Assembly (NCBI GenBank): GCA_021018995.1
Contig: CM037584.1
Location: 145,965,317-146,029,316 of the forward strand
DNA length: 64,000 bases
Source of the DNA: Chloranthus sessilifolius
Lineage: Eukaryota; Streptophyta; Magnoliopsida; Chloranthales; Chloranthaceae
Direction: 5' to 3'
Shown piece by piece: positions 9,864 to 21,196 of this stretch (its first letter is position 1; every line of letters starts with the position of its first letter). Under the pieces are notes generated by a model, which saw nothing but the letters and a program-made list of their open reading frames with translations, was not told the origin of the DNA and ran no database searches. The position numbers and the translations under genes were made by a program.

Positions 9864-10229
9864 GTGACTCTGCTGAGCACTTTGATAGAGAGTCAGTTTT
9901 GTGAGCAGAGTTGTGCGGCTTGGTATGTCAAGCCTTTATTTTGAAGCAATGTAATTAAACTAGATATTCTTTTGGCGAACCATCTGGGGTGATCTGTGTA
10001 TCATCGATGGTTCGGGTTGGTTCTCTATTCATGCAGTGGCATGAAGGTAGAACTGTCTTTTGAATATGCCAGTTGGGCATATTTACATTTTCTGCTTTAA
10101 ATGAAATTATTTGCTTTATTTATCATGTGGTGCTTGTTATACCAATGTTCCGTGTTATGTTTTGGGGCACGGTCTGGAGGATCGTGCTGATGGCACAGGT
10201 TTCAGGGTGCCGAGATCCGGGCTGTCACA

Positions 10230-12114
10230 GTCTATTGTGGTGATGTGGGACACTGGCCCTTGGTTGTGATTCCGCATGGGGTTGTTAACAATCTCGAGGT
10301 TTTGCAGTGGCTGGTTGTGAGAATTCCTGAGAGCCTCCCAATTGATCTGGTTTCTATCACTAATATCATAGATTACGTCCTAGAGAACCCAGCAGTCTTC
10401 CAAATTATGTCCTGCATATCGATGAAATGTGCAAAACTTCCAAATTATGTTCTGCATATCGATGAAATGCGCAAAACTTTCAAATTATGTCCTGCATATC
10501 GATGAAATGCGCAAAACTTCCAAATTATGGTCCAAATTTTTCAGTCATGGCCACGGTCGTTCTGATGGGAATCTAAGAAGGTTTTGGTTACTAAGGAGGC
10601 GGAAGATATTCGGGATAGTGTCGGGTAGCGGAGGGTAGTGCTCTCTTCTTGGCTGGTAGGGTCCTCTAGTTTGTTGATTAAAATTTTATGGAAGAGGTAC
10701 GTTATTATAATTCTAGGTGTTGATTAGCCTATTTCAAGTGGCATTCTGGTTCTGAGTAATATGATTAGGGTATTAGTTTCAGTTTTAGTGTTGGTTCTGA
10801 TTCTGATTGGGATACCGCTGCTGATTCTGATACTGATTCTAACCGAAATTCCTTGGCTAGTAGTTTCCATTGTCAGAGTTTTGACCCTGGTTGGTGACGG
10901 TATTGACTTGCTCTGAGTCAGAGGCTTTCTTATTGTTCTTCTACTTTGAATCACTGAAAGTAGCAGTCTTCAAGGTTACTATTGAAAAGGTGAGATCTCC
11001 TCCCTTTTATATGTTGTTGGATGCGGCTGGTGCGTGAGTGAAGAGTAGCGAAGTCCAAACAATCACTTATGACAAGAGCGCTTCGGAGAGGCTCTTTGAC
11101 ATTATTTACAATGATGCCAATCGCATCCTTCTCCTTCATCTGGCTTTCGGTGTGGGCAGCCAACTTTCTCAAGCGTGCTACGAAATCCGTGAAGTCTTCC
11201 TCGGATTCTTGCTTAGTTGTCATCAAATCACTGAGACTAATTGTTTCTTGTATCAGATGCTTATACTAGTCTAGGAATTGTCCGGCCAAATTATCGAACA
11301 TATCGATCTTGTGAAGTGGGAGTCCGACGAACCAGTTGAAAGCTTCTCCTTCTAGCGATCTCTGAAAATAATATATCAGGAGCCCTTGATTGTCGCGGAT
11401 GGGTCGACAGGCGTTGCAGAAAAGTGCCAAATGGTGGTTTGGGTTTCCCGCACCACTGTATTTGTTAAACTTGGGTGGTTTGAATCCTGCAGATAAGGTG
11501 AACTCCAGGTCTTGACATAACTTATCGAACTCGAATGAGTAACCATAGCGTTCTCTCTTAGCCATGTATTCGTCGAGCATTTTGGGGAAATCCTCTACTC
11601 TTATAGTGGCATTTTTTTGGGTAGCCCAGGGGTAAGTTTGGTCTTGGCGATTGTTGTTGGCGAGGGCACGAGCGGCCCAACATAATGGCGACATGTAGGC
11701 TGAGACTGTGCTTGGTGTGGGTGGTGATGCTTCTTGCCTTAGTTGTTCTTTCTCTTGTCTATCTTACAGCTCCTTAATGGTCTCGTATGCGGCTGCTAGG
11801 CCTCGGAGTAGTTCTTCGACGTCATCGCCTCCCTTCTGTAGCTTCTGGACACTGAGTTCCACAAGTTGTTGAGCTGTGAAATTTTGTCCGGTGTTGTCGT
11901 CTCTTCCATCGTGGTTATTGTTAGTGCTTGGAGGAGTGAATGGGTTTTCCTGATCACCTGTCATGTTAATCTCGGGGTTGTACTGAGCGGACTCGTTAGA
12001 CAGATCCTCGCAGTATACAGGGTTGCCATGGTAATTCCATAACGGAGGATCATTACAGTCAGTGAGATTTATTCTTCGTATTCCCGCCATCTTGAGCCTT
12101 TGATGAATGCTCAT
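10230..12114 (-). pseudogene. gag: gag of element D (Ogre/Tat-like Ty3/gypsy), interrupted
   Basis: Minus-strand Gag remnant with start ATG at 12114 (MSIHQRLKMAGIRRINL). Recognisable blocks are FEFDKLCQDLEFTLSAGFKP, FNKYSGAGNPNHHLALFCNA, YYFQRSLEGEAFNWFVGLP, EDFTDFVARLRKLA and, near 10400-10530, the Cys/His motif FCAFHRYAGHNLEDC. This arrangement, large and with a CxFHxxxGHxxEDC finger, is typical of Ogre/Tat Gag rather than chromovirus Gag. Frames break near 11760, 11265 and 10950, and a 40-bp tandem duplication disrupts the finger. Element A is inserted at 10229/10230, so the rest of D, including pol, should lie beyond A, left of the window. Confidence 0.82.
10397..10530 (-). repeat. 40-bp tandem repeat within gag finger of element D (3.35 units)
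   Basis: Units at 10397-10436, 10437-10476 and 10477-10516, plus a partial unit at 10517-10530; the copies differ at only a few positions. On the minus strand each unit encodes the FCAFHRYAGHNLE finger. As 40 is not a multiple of 3, each copy shifts the frame. Confidence 0.92.
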
Positions 12115-12242
12115 GCACGTTTTGGAAATCCTCGGTAGTCGAGTGGATGCAGGAAAGAAATAGAGCGGGAAAGAGAAATAAAAGCAAATTAACTAAACAG
12201 AGGAGACTTTGGCGACAAGAAATCTCATCGCGATCGCCAGTC
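12115..12242 (-). promoter_or_regulatory. Leader and candidate PBS of element D
   Basis: On the minus strand the LTR ends CCAACA and is followed after GA by CTGGCGATCGCG near 12229-12240, compatible with the TGGCGA-type tRNA-Arg primer sites of Ogre/Tat elements. A second CTGGCGATCGC occurs near 12388-12398, so the junction is not certain. The rest is gag leader. Confidence 0.45.
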
Positions 12243-13946
12243 TGTTGGAACCTTTTTCTGGGTTCCTTTCAGTCCCCGGAAAGAGTGGCTCAATTCGGTC
12301 TATGTGGACTCTGGCGGAAGGCGATTGATGGTAAGCTAAAAATATAGAAATAAAAGGTAAATTTTAAGAGGAAAATACCTGATTCGTTGCGATCGCCAGC
12401 TATAGATTTTTATGGACGCTGTAGCACATCACTGATCATGCCTTTTGGGGGTATGGGTTCGACTTCTTTACTGAATCGTCGGCTTGCCGACGTCAGCAGC
12501 ACTGGGTCACTTGGGTGTTTAGTTTATAATTTTCCTAATCCTGCTCTTAGCCTGATTATTTTAATTTTCCTAGTCCTACCGAGAGTATAATTATTCTAAA
12601 AGTTTTAATTATTCTAGAAGTTTAATTGAACTAGTCTCCTAATCCTACTAGGAGTTTGACTAAGTTAAGAGTCCTAATCTTATTAGAAGTCCAATTGATA
12701 TTAGTCTCCTAATTCTATTAAAAGTCTAGTTATTCTATGTATCCTGATTAACTCAAGTATCCTAACTCTATCAGAATACTAATTAATTTAGGTATCCTAA
12801 TTCTATTAAAACTCTAATTAATTTAAGTGTCCCAACTCTATTAGAATTCTAATTAATTTAAGTATCCTAATTCTATTAAAACTCTAATTAATTTAAGTGT
12901 CCTAACTCTATTAGAATTCTAATTAATTTAAGTATCTTAATTCCATTAGAACTCTAACTGACTTAGGTGTCCTAATTCTATTAAAAGTTTAATTATTTTA
13001 ACTGTCCTATTTTTACTAGAAGTCTAATTAACTTAAATGTTCTGATTCTATTAAAAGTCTAATTAACTTAGATATCCTAATTTTATTAGAAGTCTTATTA
13101 TTTTAAATATTCTATTTCTACTGGAAATCTAATTATTTTAGGTTTCCTACTTCTACTAAGAATCTAAAAAAAAGGGGGCGTTTGGGCCCACTATGCTAAG
13201 GAGGATCGGTCCCGTTCCCGGGTATCCTCCATAGGCTCCCTTGGGCAAATCAATTGGCTAAGGATCATTAAAAATAGTATTGATTGAGAAACTGGTTTTT
13301 GCATTGAAAAGTTGAGGTTTTGAGGATTAAAATTAAGGGGTTTTTATGAGAAAATTGTAAATTAAAAGATGTTAAGACTAGAATTTGAAAATAGAGGCTA
13401 CGATTTAGAATAATCAAAGATTGGGAACTGGTTCTAGAGATTAAGAATCAAAACCATAAATTTAAGGACTAAGATTAAGAACTGGTTCTAGAAGTTAAGA
13501 TCTAGAACCAGAGGTGAGAATATTACGTATTTGAATTTAAAGAGTAAGAATTAAAATTGAAGATATGAAAAATTGAAAGATTATGAATTGAAAGAGAAAA
13601 ACTAGGAATTAGGAAGAGAACTAAAACTAAAATCTAGAACAGAAATTTAAGGATCAAAGAAAAACTAAGAACTGGTTCTAGAAGCTAAGAACCATAGATT
13701 AAGAACTAGAATTAAAAACTAGAATTAAAGCCTAAAATCTAGACTAGAAATTAAAATCTAAGATCTATGCAATTAAGAACTAAAAATTAGAACTTAAGAA
13801 CTAGAACCTATAATTAGAAAAGGAAATTAAAAACTAGAGCTAAGAAGTTACCTAGGCGCCGGAGAGAATCTCGAAATCCCTAAGCTCGGAGGGAAGGAAT
13901 TCGAAAACTCGATTGCTTGATGTGTTGAAGTGTGGGATAGGGGGGT

Positions 13947-13956
13947 CTATTTATAG
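13947..13956 (-). promoter_or_regulatory. TATA box of element D LTR
   Basis: CTATAAATAG on the minus strand, a near-consensus plant TATA box, placed between the inverted-repeat cluster on its upstream side and the U5/gag on its downstream side. Confidence 0.65.
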
Positions 13957-13959
13957 ATA

Positions 13960-14420
13960 TTCAGGTAATTGCACGCCCTGTGGGATGCGCACAATTAGCC
14001 GGTCAAATCCGATTATGCGCCCTGTCTGGTGCGCTTAATCGGATTATGCGCCCTATCTCAGGCGCATAATCACTTTGAGTCGGTGACCGACTCAGTGAGT
14101 GACCAGCTGACTAGCTCAGTCCGGTGTCCAAGTTCTAATCAATTTAAAAATTATTGCGCGACTTGTTGGGATCATGCAATTCGATTAAGCGATAGCTCAG
14201 CTGCGCTTATTCTAGGAGGTCAAGGGAACTAGAGTCCAAGTCCAAAGTGGACCAATTACGCGTGGGTGGTGGGACGCGTAATCGATTGCGCGCCCTTTCC
14301 TAGGCGCGGAATCGGATCCTAAGGCAGACCGCGAGAAGAGTAGCCTGGTCTGAGCTAGACCAATTGCGTGCCATCTGTGTGGCACCCAATCAAATTGTGC
14401 GCACTATATAGGGCACGGAA
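13960..14420 (-). repeat. GCGC-type inverted-repeat cluster in U3 of element D
   Basis: Repeated imperfect palindromes with arms such as GATTATGCGCCC / GGCGCATAATC and AATTGCGCG / GCGCGGAATC. At least six copies are seen, immediately upstream of the TATA box, an enhancer-like position. The motif differs from all chromovirus palindromes in the window. Confidence 0.65.
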
Positions 14421-14634
14421 TTCGAGATTCTCCTCGGGCTAAATCGGGTTCGAATCATAATGCTATTATTTCAGCCTGTGCTTTGACTATATACTATTGT
14501 TTCAGTATATAGTCACCGTATTATAGTTTTAAAGCTTTCAGAGAAGGTAAGTCCCTTCCGAAAGTCATGGGTAAGGTCAAAGGTTGACCGAATAGGTTTG
14601 TATACTCTGAGAGGGTAAAATTGGAGTGTCTACA

Positions 14635-16846
14635 GCACCGACTCGCGGTGTGCCGCTCAACACCGAAATTGAACCCTAAGTCAAATTGATAGAATTTGGG
14701 GTAAATATCAAAGATTTTTGTTTTGGGATTTTTGGGTTATAAGAGAGAGGAGAGGGGTTGCTTCACGGGTAAGACATTGCTCGCTTGCAAACTTGGAGGG
14801 CTTGGAATTCTAGAAAGAGAAAGAAAAGAAAGCTTCCACCCTCTTCCTTGGATTTCAACCGTGTGATTGCCGCAATCTCTGCACGCTTTGCAAAATACTT
14901 GATCCCGAGCTTTGGGAGGATTGAAATCAATCTGTAATCGTGAACGATGTTGCCTTGTGCCTTGCTTTGATCAATCGTTGTGGATTTGCCGTAGAAATTT
15001 GGAAGTTTCGCTTCGGAACCCTCTTCGGCAACACTTATAATAAACCACGGATTCAATCGGTGAAAGGTATGATCGAGTTGATTTTAAATAATCTAAATGA
15101 TAGATGTGTTCCTTATATTGATTGTTATAAGTTTAGATGATTGTATGGGTGGAGTAGGAATCAAATTCGGTAAATTTTGTGGAGAAAACCCGAAAGGCAA
15201 AAGAATCTGAATAAATCGAATGTTCGAATTCTAAATCAAACGATCGAATTGTGAATCGACCGATCGATTTTGACAGAACAGAGGTGTGCCAGATTTCTGA
15301 AGAAATCAAACGTTCGAATTGGGAATCAAACATTCGAATCTGATATCGAACGATCGATTTTGGAATCAATTGATCGATTTTAGCATAGCCTGATGAGTGA
15401 AATTTCTGAGGAAATCGAACGTTCATATTTGAAACAAACATTCGAAATTGAAATCGATCGATCAAAAAACTCTGAGAAGCTTTGAGCTATTCTATTTTTG
15501 ACACTATTGACACATAGTACGATGTTAATGTGATCTAGGTTATGAACGAGAAGCTGTATGTGAGGACCATTGGATCGCTTTGAACGACTCTGAATCTGAG
15601 GTAGGGGAAACTCAATGAAAAATTACATTTTATGAATTTGGTTCATAGATTCCTTGATGTATGCTTTGTTTCCATTATGATATGTTTTGTTTTCGTCCTG
15701 TTTTCGCATATGATCTGATCGTTCTGTTTTTCCACTTTTGATCTTATTCGTTCCATTTAGTTATACTTTGAAGCCTATCGCACTGTGTTCTCATTACTAT
15801 TAAGACAATATTGAAAATGAATATGTAAAGAGCTTTTGTTTAGGATGAAGGTTATCCATAGACTTGAACACTACTTGATGAATTTTTGAGGACGAGGTGA
15901 AAGGTGAAAGAGTGGATGATTGGACCTATACTTCGGAAACGAGATGGACTTAGTGTTGAGTCATTACATTATGTATGAACCTTGAACTCCGTACTTGAAA
16001 GTGGATGTGAACACTGAGAAAATATTTTGAAAGATAAGACAGTGAGTGGACATAGGAAAGTGGACCGGTATGGCGGTTATCTGTACACAGTGTACAGTGC
16101 ATAGCATATATAGTGAGCCGGTACGACGGCTATCCATACGCATTGCATAGCATACATAGTGGACCAGTACGGCGGCTATCCATATGCATTGCATAGCATA
16201 CATACGTGATAATAGTGAGTGAGTGAAGTGAACACAGTCAGTGAAGTAAACATAGTGAGTGAGTGAAGTGAACACTGAAATCTGGGGTTTGAATTAGTGA
16301 ATTGAGTATAATGAATAAGAAATACGAGCTTTTGTTTCTGTTATCGAATATCTACTATGTTATCGCTTATGTTCTGTCGTTGAATATCTGATCTACTTTT
16401 GCTTTAAACTCTGTCATCAATAAGATGTAACTGCAATTGATATTCTTTTACTGAGCTTAGACTGTTAGCTCACCCCGACTATACGTCACAGGTGTAGTTC
16501 TTGATCGGGACCTTGGACTTGAGGGGAATCCAAGTTACCTACTGGAGGGAGAAGATCAATTGGATTGGGCACAGTGACTTCAGTAATTTGAGCTTGGTAC
16601 ATAATTGATATTCAGTCTTTATACCTGTTTGTGTACCACTATTTTGGATGATGGTCGGCCATCATCTGTGGTTTATTTTAATTCTTCCGGTTAATCGTCC
16701 GTACAGAAATGAAAGAATTAGTTACATCAAATATGCTATAACTGCTTTGATTTTCTGCAATATATGTGAAAGTACCAAGTAATTTCTATATTTAGATTGT
16801 GTTCTGCGATTTGGCGGCCTGGGTTTTCCCATTCGATTTGGTTAAA
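14635..16846 (+). repeat. LTR fragment G, chromovirus LTR of a further family (5' end missing)
   Basis: The sequence has the same internal order as the LTR of A: TATA-like GTTATAAGAG (14736-14745), a predicted donor GAAAG|GTATGA (15066/15067), a palindrome array, TTAGCTCACCCCGACTATACGTCACAG as conserved acceptor region (ending 16491), and a 28-codon acidic tail frame ending at 16577. The left end is cut at the boundary with D, suggesting that D inserted into its U3. No gag or pol of this family is visible. The right boundary is approximate. Confidence 0.65.
15205..15465 (+). repeat. Two-motif palindrome array in LTR G
   Basis: About ten sites of two kinds: TTCGAACGTTCGAA-like and AATCGATCGATT-like, in AT-rich DNA inside the predicted leader intron. 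This is the same position as the arrays in A, B and C but different sequences. Confidence 0.75.
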
Positions 16847-16864
16847 GATATATATATATATCTC

Positions 16865-18469
16865 AGAAAATTAGGTTGGGAAAAATCCAGGCTTTCATAC
16901 TTGGAGACTCCAATCCTCCTTGCCCATATTTTGAAAATCAGAACACTTCGTATCGAAGTTCAAAGGTTCGGACATAATGATCGAAGACTCAATAATTTAA
17001 ATAGACATATAGATCAAGATTTGAAATGCAATTGCTCATGCTCATGTTCTAACAAATCAGTTAACAACCATTGAAAACTAATTCAAATATATAAATCTAT
17101 AGATTTTCTGAAACCACGGCTTAGGTAAAATATGAAAACATCATCAATGGTCATGAAACAGTATTAAAACATAATCTTGCAAATAGAATTTCCCTACCTC
17201 AGTTACGGAGGCGTGCTAACACAAAATGGAAATCGAAACGGAGATCCCTTCTATGGTTTCTCATACTCGACCTTGATCATGGTGGGTTCACAAAACACAC
17301 ATTAGTGGTAAAAGATTTCATGACCCGAGGCTCTCGTAGCCTTCCCATGTGCAGGGCATAGAGTAGTCATAGGCTGGCAGGGTCACCCGGTCGAGGTCCA
17401 GGGTCACCAGGGCGAGGCCTTCAGATTCTTTGGCGCACACACAGGTTTGCTCGGCGAGAGTTGCCCAAAAAATTTAGCCTGAAAACTCACCCGAGCGAGT
17501 TCCATTTCTTTGTATTCTGATGAAATCTTGCCCGGGCGAGTCTAACAATTTCAGAACTCGATCTGTCTTCTTCTTTGACTCCATGGTTTCAAAAAATTTC
17601 ATGTATTAGCCCTCAAATCACAAGCAATCTACACATAGTCTATTCCTAATTCATCCAACAGCAACTCTACCTCGAAGATTCACACATGCAAATCAATTCC
17701 ATGTAGAATTTTGAGATTCAGATATCAGAAACATCTTTATTTGCGTTTCTCATGCAGCTATTGTCCGAATCTTCGCATGCGATTTAATCATGCATGATTC
17801 TAAACCTAATTTATGAAATTAAGATGCGTAAGATAAGGCAAAAGCATTTACCTTCGTAGATTTCGCGCGCGCGAGACTCACAGAATTTGGTGTCGGAGAT
17901 CGGTGTTAGAATGCCATTTCTCTCGCGAGAGCTCAATTCTCACTTTTGATGGCGTTGTCGATCAGTGTTTCTTGTGATCGAAATCGTTGCGAAGTTTCTC
18001 GTGGAGAGAAAGAAAGTGAGATCAAGGATTTCTAATGGTTCCACTTCAAGGGAATTAAGAGAGCTCACGTCCTCTCGTGGATTCTTTCTTCTCAAACTCA
18101 AATGAAATGCATGCAAGGCTATGTGTGTGAATTAGCTTTTATAGTCATGAGTACAAATCTAGTGTGCAGCCTACACACCCAAGACTGTGTATGATCCATA
18201 TATATAATTTTCTTCTAAAATAAAATCAGAATAGGGAACTTAGCCCCCATTTGATCTCTAGACCTTTCACTTAACGACTCAAGTCTTTAATCGGGTGTTC
18301 TCACGGGGTCCACATAACTAATCATGTAATTTAATACGTATATTGTATTTCAAAGTGCTCCACACACTTTAATGATTGGTTTTAACATTTGAAGGCGCAG
18401 ATCGCCCTTGGCATTGGACACGTGTACATTGCATGACATACTCGGGCTCGGAATTTCTATGGTGTTACA
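16865..18469 (-). repeat. LTR fragment H, minus-strand chromovirus LTR (rearranged)
   Basis: The right end reads TGTAACACC on the minus strand. TATA-like TATAAAAG complements 18136-18143 and a donor AAG|GTAAAT lies at 17851/17852. TTCCCTACCTC at about 17190 matches the equivalent segment of the other LTRs. Palindromes are of CTCGCCCGGGCGAG type. The conserved acceptor and acidic tail were not found, so the 3' part is deleted or diverged. The left boundary is approximate. Confidence 0.5.
17370..17560 (-). repeat. CTCGCCCGGGCGAG-type palindromes in LTR H
   Basis: A handful of degenerate copies, such as CTCACCCGAGCGAG and CTTGCCCGGGCGAG, downstream of the predicted donor. The GC-rich motif differs from that of C at the central bases. 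Confidence 0.55.
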
Positions 18470-18579
18470 ATCATGCATCACATCTTATTATGTTAATGCC
18501 AAAATTAGTAATCACTATTATTCAGTTGGAGACTTGAAATCCGTTCATAAAAGTTAGCCACTTCAAATTCATCAATAAG
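18470..18579. other. Short unassigned DNA flanking element C
   Basis: 110 bases with no recognisable feature. The last five, ATAAG (18575-18579), are the left target-site copy of element C; its continuation resumes at 30343. Confidence 0.6.
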
Positions 18580-18921
18580 TGTGACAGCCCGAATTTTGGC
18601 ACCTTGAAACCCGTGCCATCAGAACGACCCTCAAGGTCGTGCCCTATAAATCTATACGAAGCATTAGTATGTACAAGCCAAATCTGCGATTAAGGCACAT
18701 GTGTCTACTCTAACAAGTACTCATATAGGGTCTCTAAAGGCAGTTCTTATCCCATGCCAATTCATGGGCATAAGAACTTACCCAACCGTTGGTGATATCA
18801 GTTCATTCCAGACAGTTTGTCAAGAGAATAACGGTATTTAATTACATTCAAAGAAAGAGGCTTAGCATACCAAGCCGTACCAAATACTCTCAACTCACTC
18901 TCAAAGTACGCAATGGGTCTC

Positions 18922-19026
18922 CTAGAAGAATTCCTCAGGAGGAGGCTCTGACTCCTCTGTGGGCATGAAATCTGAATCCCCTGGATCAAAGTCTCCAGAA
19001 GTCTTCGCTGCCGCTAGTCCTGGACC
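18922..19026 (-). other. Conserved acidic tail frame in 3' LTR of element C
   Basis: 34 codons plus TAG following the predicted acceptor GTCGCAG, with DPGDSD in the middle and the ending EPPPEEFF. It aligns without gaps to the tail of A and B although the LTR families differ. The copy in the 5' LTR (28493-28597) keeps the frame but its acceptor reads CAA instead of CAG. Confidence 0.6.
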
Positions 19027-19989
19027 TGCGACGTATAGTCTAAGGGGTGAGCTACATCCTAGCTCCGTAGGGAAACAAAATGAACATATAGATTAACCTT
19101 CACATATATGTCAGTAATTTTAAAAGCTTAAATTATCGGATAACACTTATGAAAAACAATTGAAATAACTGGAATAAAATAATGATTTCAACTGTTACTT
19201 TGCATGGTTTTGTTTATTCTCCTTTCTGGTTTAGTTGTGAAATTAGCCTAATCACTTAAATCTTAACTTAAGTAGTCCCCGAGCAATATAGCATCGAGCC
19301 CCGATGGAATACCCACCATCGTCGTCTAACTAGACAGTTATTATGTGTACTCCCTGGGAATACAACCCAAGCCCCTTTCTCGTAGGTGGCGGGATCTATT
19401 ATCAAATTTACATCCCTGGGATGTGCTATGAATATACGGATTGGCCGCCGTACCGGTCACGGATATCCTGTCGAGTCAGTCGTGGGTATCCCGCCATGTC
19501 GGTGGGGTATTCTAGTCAAACCTTAAATAATAAAAATATCGAACATGCTGTACATATAGTTATTCACCGTGATTGTGCTAATTTTATTACATTAGGCCTT
19601 ATCACTTCACTTTCTTTTCACTGTTAGTTTTCATCTGCATCCCTGGGATGCCACTGGTTCAATGTACCATCTAGATGTCCACTTTACAATTCTTACGTCC
19701 CCTGGGGACCTCATGACTATCACATTTGAAACTTACTTGCATACCCTTTTTTCATAATGATCATGCAATACTTGCCTATTTAATTGAAATACACTACATA
19801 TATGAGTTGACAAAATAATGCACATGTTTCAAGAATATTCCCTACCTCAATGTAATTCCAATGTACACTTTTCTCGTAGAGGTTTACACGTCACGATCTT
19901 GTGTCAACCTACATTTCATGTGTTTAGAATATGTTTAGAAAGGTCACTAGAATCATTGGAGCACATAGCCTCCATGTATTACACTAAAC

Positions 19990-20275
19990 TATCAAAATCT
20001 GTGTGGTGCCTCACGCGAGTGAGCACAACTCCTCGCTCGAGCGGTCACTTGACCTCGCTCGAGCGGTCAATTGACCTCGCTCAAGCGGTTAAATCGAGAT
20101 CGCTCGAGCGGTTATAGCGAGCCATCTGAAGCTTTACTGGAGGCCTCGCTCGAGCGAGCTTCCCCTTTGTTTTGGGTCTCGCTCGGGCAAGCCCAAAACT
20201 AAATTTGTTTTCTCAGGTTTTATATCCTGTCCTCGCTCGAGCGAGCCAATTAGATCACTCGAGCGAGCCACGATG
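19990..20275 (-). repeat. CTCGCTCGAGCGAG palindrome array in 3' LTR of element C
   Basis: About ten copies of CTCGCTCGAGCGAG or the half-degenerate CTCGCTCGAGCGGT, inside the predicted leader intron. The array corresponds in position to the CGATTAATCG array of A and B. Confidence 0.92.
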
Positions 20276-20767
20276 GACGTAATTGCTGATAGTTCGAAGA
20301 CTATTTCCCTTATTCGTCTAAAGTCTTATTAGCATTAATTAACCTAAAAAACATTTCAGTTAATGCTTCCTACGTTATCTAATCACCCATATACGTATTT
20401 AAAAATCATACCTCGATCGATGTATTTGATGTAAATGTGATCCAAGTTCTAACTAGATGAGAAACTCATCAAGGTTCCTCATCTAGCCCTCTTCCAATCT
20501 ATCGGCCTAGAACAACGAGTCTTTATTCTCTTTTCTGATTCCCTCTCTTCTCTTTCTCTTTTCCTTCTCTCTATCTAGAGTTAATTAGGTCACGTATTGG
20601 GGAAACCCTCTCCCCCCTCATTCACATATATATAACTTAGTGAAAGTTAGTGTGTTTTATACACACACACAAAGTGTATACCTATTAGTTTTGGTTCCCT
20701 TGTGAACCACACATACCCGTGCATGGTTCATGACATGTACGGTTCCCAAAAATCTGGGGTTATGACA

Positions 20768-21196
20768 TTCAGCCCATCTTATAAGATTTTCGTCCTCGAA
20801 AATCGACGATACTCGCGTAACTAGGTACTACTACTACTACTACTAGGCCATGAATAGGCTAGCTTCATACATCATCAGGTAATTGAACAAATGGTCTAAT
20901 CTCGCAACGACTTGCATTAAACCATGTCAACTTATACCCATATAGTCAAGAATGATGATGATATCAAGAATAATGATGATAAAATTTTATACTATCAGGT
21001 ATTTCCATCACCATGACACTAATTGATCATATGATAACACTAAAGAGCTATACAATCATGACGTTAACCATCCACAAAAATTATGGCATTCATGTCACGA
21101 TAGTTTGTAAATAAACTGTCCAAAAACCACCTCACCACGAAATGTCCTAACAAAATATTACATTTCCATTTTTCAAAAGAAAAAATATATGACTAC
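20768..21196 (-). other. PPT and 3' untranslated region of element C
   Basis: Contains the conserved pre-PPT box TTTTCGAGGACGAAAATC (complement of about 20790-20808) and a purine-rich AAGATGGGCTGAA at the LTR border. An ACT microsatellite lies near 20826-20846. No ORF is supported in this stretch. Confidence 0.7.

Larger units (their letters stand above)
1..10229 (+). mobile_element. Element A: Del/Tekay-like Ty3/gypsy chromovirus, 5' end outside window
   Basis: The order is gag (zinc knuckle), intron-like gap, protease, RT, RNase H, integrase, chromodomain, palindrome-rich spacer, ORF3, polypurine tract and 3' LTR, all on the plus strand. The chromodomain and the long LTR fit the Del/Tekay chromovirus lineage. 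The 5' LTR, PBS and first part of gag lie left of the window. At the right the LTR ends in CTGTCACA and abuts the gag of element D in opposite orientation, so A inserted into D; the expected 5-bp target copy on this side is GTCTA (10230-10234), which cannot be checked without the left end. All ORFs carry stops or frameshifts, so the copy is not autonomous. Confidence 0.92.
7632..10229 (+). repeat. 3' LTR of element A (2598 bp)
   Basis: Begins TGTAATAACCC and ends GGGCTGTCACA, the usual Del/Tekay-type LTR termini. Landmarks in order: TATAAAAG at 7839-7846, a GA-rich first exon, predicted splice donor GAG|GTAAAT at 8072/8073, the palindrome array, a hairpin-rich block at 9006-9427, predicted acceptor GTCGCAG at 9759, and the acidic tail frame. 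The same order recurs in both solo LTRs and the 5' LTR of B. Confidence 0.93.
12243..14634 (-). repeat. 5' LTR of element D (about 2.4 kb)
   Basis: On the minus strand it runs from TGTAGACACTCC (14634) to GGTTCCAACA (12243). TATA box CTATAAATAG complements 13947-13956. Downstream of it (13430-13850) lie degenerate repeats of ACTGGTTCTAGAA with TTAAGAAC, then a region (12590-13170) of degenerate units of the type TCCTAATTCTATTAAAAGTC with periods of tens of bases. Upstream of the TATA box are GCGC-type inverted repeats. No pairing LTR is in the window, so the ends rest on the TG/CA termini and gag position. Confidence 0.65.
18580..20767 (-). repeat. 3' LTR of element C (2188 bp)
   Basis: TGTGACAGCCC at the left and TTATGACA at the right on the plus strand, so TGTCATAACC...GGGCTGTCACA in element orientation. 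A TATA-like GTATAAAAC complements about 20654-20662; a second, GTTATATATATG, lies near 20625-20638. The predicted leader intron is 19026-20411 and the acidic tail frame is 18922-19026. Confidence 0.95.

Noticed and set aside
10245-10638. Plus-strand ORFs with repeated peptide as a repeat protein
   Set aside because: They are antisense to the gag finger of element D; the repeat is explained by the 40-bp duplication.
15133-15465. 110-codon minus-strand ORF rich in Phe, Arg, Ser and Ile
   Set aside because: It is simply the translation of the palindrome array in LTR G.
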